Positions 1-5,039 of a DNA stretch of 5,039 nt are shown here, one piece after another. A program made the position numbers and the translations under genes. Numbering within the stretch: position 1 is the stretch's first letter; every line of letters begins with the position of its first letter. The notes under the pieces were generated by a model, which saw only the letters and a list, made by a program, of their open reading frames with translations, was not told the DNA's origin and ran no database searches. The DNA is taken from NCBI GenBank assembly GCA_945886995.1, contig CAMCZJ010000227.1, positions 1 to 5,039 of the forward strand, read 5' to 3'. This DNA is from Asaia bogorensis. GTDB lineage: Bacteria > Pseudomonadota > Alphaproteobacteria > Acetobacterales > Acetobacteraceae.

Positions 1-1
1 G

Positions 2-235
2 TCCTGGCATGGTGTGCTGTTATCCGAAGCGGCGCGGCTGGCACCGCCCGGCATGCGGGGTGCTGCGACGGGTGGCGTGCTTTCCTTCGGTCAGGTCGGT
101 GCCTTTATCCTGCCCGTGATTTATGCGGCGCAGCTTGCCGTGACCAACAGCCATGGCATTGGCTTTTTGCTGTGCGGCCTACCGGCGCTGGTGGTGGGCA
201 TCATCATGTGGCGCGCGTCACGCCGCGCAGTCTGA
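2..235 (+). CDS. MFS transporter, C-terminal fragment (5' end outside window)
   Basis: This is the end of a major facilitator superfamily permease, an inner-membrane secondary carrier whose substrate cannot be told from this piece. The frame is open from base 2 and gives 77 residues before the TGA at 233-235. It opens with SWHGVLLSEAARLAPPG, resembling the loop before helix 11 in many proteobacterial MFS proteins (tryptophan and glycine, then an acidic residue, then APPG). Two hydrophobic stretches follow: one from about GAATGGVLSF to VIYAAQLAV, and one at GIGFLLCGLPALVVGIIMW. These fit the last two helices. The protein ends with a short basic tail (RASRRAV), as expected for a cytoplasmic C-terminus. 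A GTG at 14 could be called a start, but the similarity continues upstream of it to the window edge, so it is almost certainly internal. The gene faces the ABC operon and need not be related to it in function. Confidence 0.8.
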   Translation, partial: SWHGVLLSEAARLAPPGMRGAATGGVLSFGQVGAFILPVIYAAQLAVTNSHGIGFLLCGLPALVVGIIMWRASRRAV

Positions 236-239
236 TCCA

Positions 240-1841
240 TCAGGCGCCAAAGCCGCGCCCGGGAACGGAGGCGAGCAAGGCCTTTGTATAGGCATGGCGT
301 GGTGCCTCGAAAACTTGCGCAATCGGGCCGTGTTCCACCACTTCCCCATCCTTCATCACGGCAACCAGATCACAAACCTGCGCCGCCACGCGCAAATCAT
401 GCGTGATGAAGACAATGGAAAGCCCAAGCCTGACGCGCAAATCCGCCAGCAGCTTCAAGACCTGCGCCTGAACGGAGACATCAAGTGCCGAGACAGGTTC
501 ATCTGCGACAAGCACTTCCGGCTCCATTGCCAGCGCGCGCGCAAGCCCAATGCGCTGGCGCTGCCCGCCGGAAAATTCATGTGGGAAGCGTTCAATCGCC
601 GCCGGATCAAGCCCTACCAGGCTGAATAACTCGCGCGCCTTGGCCATGGCCGCATCGCGCGCCATGCCATGGATCATCGGGCCCTGCGCCACCAATTCCC
701 CCGCGCGGCGGCGTGGATTGAGCGAGCCATAGGGGTCCTGAAACACCATCTGAATGCGCCGGGCGGCTTGGCGTGCTTCGCGCTTCGACAAGTGCAAAAG
801 ATCAACGCCATCGAGCCGAATGCTGCCGCCATCCGCCTGCACCAGGCGCGTGATGCAGCGCGCAAGCGTGGATTTGCCCGAACCTGATTCGCCCACCACG
901 CCAAGCGTGCCGCCTTTGGGCAGTGAAAGTGTCACGTCGCGCACCGCATGGGTTTCGCGCCGGCGACGCCCGAACAAGCCGCCGCTGCGATAGGTTTTTT
1001 GCACACCTTCCAGCACCAGGATGGACTCACTGGAAATCGCCCGTGGCGCGGGGGCTTTCAGCGGCGGCACGGCGGCGATCAGCGCCTTGGTGTAATCATG
1101 CTGGGGCCGATGCAGCACATCGCGCGCTGGCCCCTGTTCCACCACAAGCCCATGCTGCATCACCGCAACGCGATCCGCGATTTCCGCCACCACGCCGAAA
1201 TCATGCGTAATGAACAGCACCGCCGTGCCCTTGCGCCGCTGCAAATCACGGATCAGTGCCAGGATTTGCGCCTGGGTGGTGACATCCAGGGCCGTGGTCG
1301 GTTCATCGGCAATCAGCACCACAGGATCAAGCGCCAATGCCATCGCAATCATCGCGCGCTGGCGCTGCCCGCCTGAGAGTTCATGCGGGAAGGCACGCGC
1401 GGCTTCCGCCGGGTGCGGGATGCGCACTTCCTCCAGCAGTGCCAGCACGCGGGCTTCAATCTCGGAATTGCTCAGGCTGGTATGGATGCGAAACATCTCA
1501 GCGATCTGATCGCCAATGCTGCGCAAGGGATTGAGCGCGGTCATGGGTTCCTGGAACACCATGGCAATGCGTGCACCGCGCAAGGCGCGCATGGTCGCCT
1601 CATCCGCACTGGCGAGGTCCTTGCCTTCAAACAGGATGCTGCCGCCCGAAATGCGCACATTGCCCGGCAGCAGGCGCATGATTGCACTCGCCATCATGGA
1701 TTTGCCGGAACCGCTTTCGCCGACCACGCACAGGATTTCGCCGGCATGAAGGTCAAGCGAGACCTGCCGCAACGCCTCTGGCCGATCCGCCCCGCGCGGC
1801 AGGGCGACCGTCAAGCCTTGCAGGGAAAGCACTGCGCTCAT
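240..1841 (-). CDS. Fused two-domain ATP-binding protein of a peptide-type ABC importer (YejF/GsiA-like architecture)
   Basis: This 533-residue cytoplasmic ATPase energises the importer encoded upstream. It carries two complete nucleotide-binding domains, equivalent to separate DppD and DppF subunits. Domain 1 shows Walker A GESGSGKS at 41-48, Q-loop Gln97, signature LSGGQ at 155-159, Walker B LIADEP at 176-181 with Glu180, D-loop ALD at 184-186 and switch His213. Domain 2 shows Walker A at 317-324, Gln368, a variant signature FSGGQ at 423-427, Walker B VLVADEP at 443-449 with Glu448, ALD at 452-454 and His481. Each domain ends with the oligopeptide-transporter extension (GP...V...P.H.YTKAL..VP, near 237-259 and 505-527), joined by a Pro/Ala linker near 260-273. 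Both sites keep their catalytic residues. The cysteine-containing tail of single-domain DppD/OppD is absent, as is usual in fused members. Length matches YejF (about 530) better than GsiA (about 620). The ATG overlaps the upstream stop, with a GAAAGG stretch only 3 bases before it. Substrate is unknown. Confidence 0.95.
   Translation of the reverse strand: MSAVLSLQGLTVALPRGADRPEALRQVSLDLHAGEILCVVGESGSGKSMMASAIMRLLPGNVRISGGSILFEGKDLASADEATMRALRGARIAMVFQEPMTALNPLRSIGDQIAEMFRIHTSLSNSEIEARVLALLEEVRIPHPAEAARAFPHELSGGQRQRAMIAMALALDPVVLIADEPTTALDVTTQAQILALIRDLQRRKGTAVLFITHDFGVVAEIADRVAVMQHGLVVEQGPARDVLHRPQHDYTKALIAAVPPLKAPAPRAISSESILVLEGVQKTYRSGGLFGRRRRETHAVRDVTLSLPKGGTLGVVGESGSGKSTLARCITRLVQADGGSIRLDGVDLLHLSKREARQAARRIQMVFQDPYGSLNPRRRAGELVAQGPMIHGMARDAAMAKARELFSLVGLDPAAIERFPHEFSGGQRQRIGLARALAMEPEVLVADEPVSALDVSVQAQVLKLLADLRVRLGLSIVFITHDLRVAAQVCDLVAVMKDGEVVEHGPIAQVFEAPRHAYTKALLASVPGRGFGA
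1838..1841 (-). promoter_or_regulatory. ATGA start-stop overlap between DppC-like permease and fused ATPase genes
   Basis: The four bases ATGA on the coding strand contain the ATPase start (ATG, 1841-1839) and the permease stop (TGA, 1840-1838). A purine stretch GAAAGG at 1850-1845 lies 3 bases before the ATG, closer than the usual Shine-Dalgarno spacing, so reinitiation is likely to contribute. The overlap is seen directly; the coupling is inferred. Confidence 0.75.
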
Positions 1842-2680
1842 CGGCCTTTCAGCCTTGGGTTCAGCGCATCATTCAAGCCCTGCCCAACGAGGGAGACGGC
1901 CAGTACTGTCACCAGAATGGCGATGCCCGGAATGGCGGAGACATACCATTGCACACGCAGCACATCGCGCCCGAGGCCGATCAGATTGCCCCAGGATGCG
2001 ACATTGGGATCAGAAAGCCGCAGAAAAGCCAAAGCGCTTTCCAGCAGAATGGCAACGGCCATGACAACGCTGGCATAGACAATCACCGGCGGCAGCGCAT
2101 TGGGCAGGATTTCGCGGAAGATGATCCGCCCATCCCCCATGCCAAGCCCGCGACAGGCCTGCACGAATTCCCGGTTGCGGAGACTGAGGAATTCAGCGCG
2201 CGTCAGCCGCGCCGTGGCGGGCCAGGAAACCACGCCAATCGCAACCACCACGGTGGTGAGTTCTGACCCGAATATGGAAACCAGCACCAGCAGCAGCAGG
2301 AAATTGGGCAGGGTCTGAAACGCCTCGGTCAGGCGCATCAGCACATCATCCACCACACCGCCGTAATAGCCGGCGAGCGCGCCGATCACGATGCCAATGA
2401 CAACGGCGATGGAAGTCGCCACCAGGCCAATCAGCAGCGAAATCCGCGCGCCGTGAAAGATTTGCGCGGCGATATCGCGCCCGGAATTATCGGTGCCGAG
2501 TGCGAAGCGCGGATTGGCGCCTGGCCATTGCAGCGGGCGCCCTGCGAGCGCCAAGGGATCGCGCGGAAAGAACCAATCCGCGGTCAGCGCCATGGCGATG
2601 ATCCCAATCAGCAGCAAAAGCCCAAGCCCCGCCGCCGGGTTGCGCAAATAGGCCAGCGCAAAAGGCTTGAGTGCGGCCAT
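1838..2680 (-). CDS. Peptide-type ABC transporter permease, DppC-like
   Basis: This 280-residue inner-membrane subunit forms half of the translocation channel with the DppB-like partner encoded just upstream. Hydrophobic segments lie near 17-34, 80-104, 123-152, 196-217 and 247-266. The N-terminal half has LGTDNSGRDI at 61-70, a hallmark of DppC/OppC-type permeases just before the BPD_transp_1 domain. The cytoplasmic EAA loop, which docks onto the ATPase, is at about 171-198 (EFVQACRGLG, then ILPNALPP), with the conserved glycine and the I-LP ending present. ALAFLRLSDPNVASWGNLI near 216-234 matches the family's usual LSFLGLG-x-P-x-WG region, with Arg where Gly is common. The C-terminus (LVGQGLNDALNPRLKGR) is typical. 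Length is a little under the family's usual 290-300 residues but nothing appears missing. The ATG shares its A with the TGA of the preceding permease gene, and a run of five G at 2690-2694 lies 9 bases upstream as a weak ribosome site. Substrate is not evident. Confidence 0.95.
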   Translation of the reverse strand: MAALKPFALAYLRNPAAGLGLLLLIGIIAMALTADWFFPRDPLALAGRPLQWPGANPRFALGTDNSGRDIAAQIFHGARISLLIGLVATSIAVVIGIVIGALAGYYGGVVDDVLMRLTEAFQTLPNFLLLLVLVSIFGSELTTVVVAIGVVSWPATARLTRAEFLSLRNREFVQACRGLGMGDGRIIFREILPNALPPVIVYASVVMAVAILLESALAFLRLSDPNVASWGNLIGLGRDVLRVQWYVSAIPGIAILVTVLAVSLVGQGLNDALNPRLKGR

Positions 2681-2682
2681 CA
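2678..2682 (-). promoter_or_regulatory. TGATG stop-start overlap between the two permease genes
   Basis: On the coding strand the stop of the DppB-like gene (TGA, 2682-2680) shares its last base with the start of the DppC-like gene (ATG, 2680-2678). This arrangement commonly gives termination-reinitiation coupling and helps keep the two channel subunits at equal amounts. Coupling itself is inferred. Confidence 0.75.
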
Positions 2683-3666
2683 GGGCGCGCCCCCATTGCC
2701 GATGCGCGGATCCAGCCGCGCATAGAGCAAATCCACCAGGAAATTCACGGCAATGACCAGCAGGGCAGAGACGAAGACAATCCCGAGCAGCGTATTCAAA
2801 TCCCGTTGCACCACCGCTTCATAGGCAAGCCGCCCAAGGCCTGGCAGGGAAAACACGCTTTCCACCACTACGGAACCACCCAGCATCGTGCCGGCCTGCA
2901 GGCCAATCAGTGTGACCATGGGCAGCATGGCGTTGCGCAGTACATGGCGCACCATGACGCGGGTTTCATCCAAGCCCTTGGCGCGCGCCGTGCGCACGAA
3001 ATCCAGCGTCAGCACTTCCAGCATGGAAGCGCGCATGATGCGAAGATAAATCGCGAGGAAGATCAGCCCGAGTGTCAGCGTCGGCAGTACCAGATGCGCG
3101 GCAATGTCACGCAGCCGCGCAAAACCCGTGAGGCCCGCTGCAACATCCTCAAACCCACCAGCCGGCAGCCATTGCAGATGGACGGAAAACAAGACAATCG
3201 CCATCAGCCCGAACCAGAAAGAAGGGGTGGCGTAAAAGATCAGCCCGAGCGTCGAGATCACCGTATCGGGCCAGCCATTCACGCGCTTGGCTGCAATCAC
3301 GCCCAGCACCAGCCCCACAGAAAAGGCGAAGGAAAGGGCCGCTGTCATCAGCGCAAGGGTCGCGGGTAGGCGTTCGAAAATTACGGTCGCGACGGGCTTG
3401 CCGTAAATGGCTGAAAAGCCAAGGTCGAAGCGGATCAGCCGCCACAAATAATTGCCAAGCTGCGCCGGGATGGAAAGATCAAGCCCGTAGAAGCGGCGCA
3501 GTTCCTCGGCCAGCTTCGCATCGCCACCACCACCCATCTGCGCAATCAGCGCATCCACAGTATCGCCGGGTGCCAATTGCAACAGCAGAAACATGGCGGC
3601 CAGAATGATCAGCAGCGTCGGCAAGGACGCCGCCAATCTTCGGGCAGCGAGGCTAAATACCCGCAT
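2680..3666 (-). CDS. Peptide-type ABC transporter permease, DppB-like
   Basis: This 328-residue inner-membrane protein is the DppB/OppB-type partner of the next permease. It has the expected first helix at about 12-32, followed by LAPGD at 31-35. A soluble segment (about 36-95) holds the FYGLD and FDLGFS motifs, and five more hydrophobic segments lie near 101-125, 136-163, 190-210, 247-268 and 293-316. The EAA loop is clear at about 222-249 (DFVRTARAKGLDETRV, then RNAMLP). ESVFSLPGLGRLA at 269-281 and the C-terminal VDLLYARLDPRI at 311-322 are family signatures. Length is normal for DppB (about 330-340), shorter than YejB (about 360). The start is well bounded: an in-frame TGA lies at 3673-3675, with only two codons (TTT, CTG) between it and this ATG. 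No purine-rich Shine-Dalgarno sequence precedes the start, so translation may depend on ribosomes arriving from the binding-protein gene, 17 bases upstream. That dependence is inference. Confidence 0.95.
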   Translation of the reverse strand: MRVFSLAARRLAASLPTLLIILAAMFLLLQLAPGDTVDALIAQMGGGGDAKLAEELRRFYGLDLSIPAQLGNYLWRLIRFDLGFSAIYGKPVATVIFERLPATLALMTAALSFAFSVGLVLGVIAAKRVNGWPDTVISTLGLIFYATPSFWFGLMAIVLFSVHLQWLPAGGFEDVAAGLTGFARLRDIAAHLVLPTLTLGLIFLAIYLRIMRASMLEVLTLDFVRTARAKGLDETRVMVRHVLRNAMLPMVTLIGLQAGTMLGGSVVVESVFSLPGLGRLAYEAVVQRDLNTLLGIVFVSALLVIAVNFLVDLLYARLDPRIGNGGAP

Positions 3667-3683
3667 CAGAAATCAGGCGCGCG
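3667..3683 (-). promoter_or_regulatory. 17-base gap between binding-protein stop and DppB-like start, without a Shine-Dalgarno
   Basis: Read on the coding strand this spacer is CGCGCGCCTGATTTCTG and runs directly into the ATG at 3666. It contains no GGAG-like stretch and no room for a hairpin. Many binding-protein-dependent operons have a stem-loop here that lowers permease output relative to the binding protein; none is visible here. The TGA inside the spacer (3673-3675) is in frame with the permease and fixes its start. Confidence 0.6.
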
Positions 3684-5039
3684 TCAGGAAGCGAGCCAAA
3701 GATCGTGCCAGGATGAAGACGCCCAGCGCGGCGTATTGGAATGATTGCGCAGGCGCCGATTGATAACAGAGACGAAAATCTGCTCAATCGGCATCCAAAG
3801 CGGCAATTCCGTATTCGCACGGCGGACGAAATCAGCATAAAGCGCCTTGCGCCGCGCGGGGTCCAATTCGGTCGCGGCAGCGTCAATCACGCGGTCGGTT
3901 TCCTCATCCGTCCAGCCCCATTGATTGGTCCAGGGTGCGCCGCGTGGTTGGCCGGAACGATACCAGACCGTGGTGGAAACCGCAGGGTCATTGCGATACT
4001 GGTGCCAGCCGGTCGCCAGATCGAAATTCCAATCATTATAGACAGTGCGGAGGAACCCTGCCGCATCCAAGCGGACGATTTCAACGCGGATGCCGACCTC
4101 ATTCAGTGATTGCTGGATGAAGGTGGACCATAGCGCGATATCCTCGCCCCAAGGGGCGGGATTGAGGCGCAGATTGAAGCGCACACCGCCCGCGCCGCGC
4201 CGATGCCCGGCTTCATCCAGCAAGCGGTTCGCCTGGGCGCGGTTGAAGGGGTATTGCGGCATATTCGCCGGATAGAAATCGGGCGAGGTGGTCGGGATCG
4301 GCCCCGTGCCAACCTTGGCGAAGGGGCCTAAGAAGTTCTCAATGAAGAAGGGAATATCCAGCGCATGCGCAATGGCGCGGCGCACGCGGATATCGGCCAG
4401 GATCGGATTGCGGAAATTGAACTCCAGCGTATTCGTCCGCGCATTGCCCTCATTGCCGCGCGTGGTCACTTCAAAGCGCGGGTCGCGGCCAAGGCGTGTG
4501 AAATCGGCGATGGAAAGCGCCGAGAAGGGGCTGAACAGCAATTGCCCGGATTCCATCTGCGCCGCGGCCGCCGAACGGTCCGACACCACGCGCCAGACCA
4601 CACGATCCAGATAGGGCAGATTGTTGCGCCAGTAATTCGGATTGCGGTCGGCGATGATGAATTGCCCGCGTTCATATTGCACGAAGCGGAAGGGCCCGGT
4701 GCCCATCGGCGCGGTATTCGCGGGGTTTTGGCGAATATCCGTGCCTTCATAAATGTGCTTGGCGGAAACATAGCCAAGATCAGGCAGTGCGCGCAGCAGC
4801 AGGTTCAGCGGCATGGGCCGGCTGTAGCGGAAGATCGCCGTATGCGCGTCTGGCGTATCAACGGCTTCGAGGAACAACTGCAGCGTCGTCCCGTAATTCA
4901 GGATCTTCTTCCACATCTCCATGGCGGTGAATTGCACATCCGCCGAGGTGAAGGGCCGCCCATCATGCCAGGTGACACCCTGACGCAGCTTGAAGGTGAT
5001 GGTCTTGCCATCCGGCGTCGCTTCCCAGGATTCGGCCAG
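3684..5039 (-). CDS. ABC transporter substrate-binding protein, family 5 (peptide/nickel/opine type), N-terminus outside window
   Basis: This is the periplasmic binding protein of the operon, which would capture the ligand and hand it to the two permeases. The frame is open from the window edge: 451 residues are visible before the TGA at 3684-3686. The visible part begins with LAESWEATPDGKTITFKLRQ followed by GVTWHDGRPFTSADV, the SBP_bac_5 signature usually found some 70-100 residues from the precursor N-terminus, so the full protein is probably about 520-550 residues. Further family marks are GTGPF at visible residues 113-117, NPNYW at 133-137, and a late VRRAIAHALD helix. The C-terminus has the usual WMPIEQ region. 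A GTG at 4937 could be taken as a start, but it lies inside the signature and would delete it, so it is internal. The signal peptide is not visible. YejA-type proteins are longer (about 600), so this looks more like a DppA-type protein. Ligand specificity cannot be inferred. Confidence 0.93.
   Translation of the reverse strand: MAESWEATPDGKTITFKLRQGVTWHDGRPFTSADVQFTAMEMWKKILNYGTTLQLFLEAVDTPDAHTAIFRYSRPMPLNLLLRALPDLGYVSAKHIYEGTDIRQNPANTAPMGTGPFRFVQYERGQFIIADRNPNYWRNNLPYLDRVVWRVVSDRSAAAAQMESGQLLFSPFSALSIADFTRLGRDPRFEVTTRGNEGNARTNTLEFNFRNPILADIRVRRAIAHALDIPFFIENFLGPFAKVGTGPIPTTSPDFYPANMPQYPFNRAQANRLLDEAGHRRGAGGVRFNLRLNPAPWGEDIALWSTFIQQSLNEVGIRVEIVRLDAAGFLRTVYNDWNFDLATGWHQYRNDPAVSTTVWYRSGQPRGAPWTNQWGWTDEETDRVIDAAATELDPARRKALYADFVRRANTELPLWMPIEQIFVSVINRRLRNHSNTPRWASSSWHDLWLAS

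Noticed and set aside
205..235. Possible GC-rich inverted repeat around the MFS stop codon
   Set aside because: The arms pair imperfectly and no T-tract follows on either strand, so it does not meet the criteria for an intrinsic terminator.
153..629. Open frame of 158 codons on the plus strand crossing the convergent junction
   Set aside because: It overlaps the end of the MFS gene in another frame and is then antisense to the ATPase gene. No domain is visible and no ribosome site was noted.
1383..2078. Open frame of 231 codons on the plus strand, antisense to the ATPase and DppC-like genes
   Set aside because: It crosses the junction of two well-supported minus-strand genes, has a composition rich in His, Arg, Gln and Ala typical of GC-rich antisense frames, and shows no recognisable domain.
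2683..2692. Ten-base palindrome GGGCGCGCCC just before the DppC-like start
   Set aside because: It lies within the last codons of the DppB-like gene (Gly-Ala-Pro), and such GC palindromes are expected by chance at this composition. It has no loop, so it is not a convincing hairpin or operator.
2671..3369. Open frame of 232 codons on the plus strand opposite the DppB-like gene
   Set aside because: It is fully antisense to a gene with clear family motifs. The translation is low-complexity (His, Gln, Arg rich) with no membrane or domain pattern, so it is a shadow frame.
3684..4937. GTG at 4937 as the start of the binding protein
   Set aside because: The frame continues open to the window edge and the 34 upstream codons encode the conserved SBP_bac_5 signature, so the true start lies outside the window.

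Overview
The window holds most of a four-gene peptide-type ABC importer operon on the minus strand. At the left edge it meets, tail to tail, the last quarter or less of a plus-strand major facilitator (MFS) transporter gene. The DNA is GC-rich (about 60% by eye), strongly G/C-biased at third codon positions and full of GCGC runs, and the genes are packed with almost no spacing. The proteins look proteobacterial. The MFS tail and the transporter style suggest an alphaproteobacterium, possibly of the Rhodospirillales/Acetobacteraceae type, but that is an impression from protein style and not a taxonomic assignment.

Layout, left to right: 2-235 (+) C-terminal end of an MFS permease; 236-239 a four-base convergent junction; 240-1841 (-) one polypeptide carrying two complete ABC ATPase domains; 1838-2680 (-) DppC-like permease; 2680-3666 (-) DppB-like permease; 3684-5039 (-) family 5 (SBP_bac_5) solute-binding protein, whose N-terminus lies beyond the right edge. 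Transcription of the operon therefore runs right to left, in the order binding protein, permease B, permease C, fused ATPase. The promoter, the signal peptide and any upstream partner or regulator are outside the window.

Together the four products make a complete importer: a periplasmic binding protein delivers ligand to a heterodimeric membrane channel powered by a single two-domain ATPase. Gene order and the fused ATPase resemble YejABEF-type systems, but both permeases have ordinary DppB/DppC length. The ligand (dipeptide, oligopeptide, opine, glutathione-like or other) cannot be read from this sequence. Stop and start codons overlap at two of the three gene junctions, which suggests translational coupling.

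No RNA gene, mobile element, CRISPR array, tandem repeat or long noncoding stretch was seen. The longest gap between genes is 17 bases. I regard this as an ordinary transport locus. The findings are modest and concern junctions and architecture, and I did not find evidence for an undescribed system.
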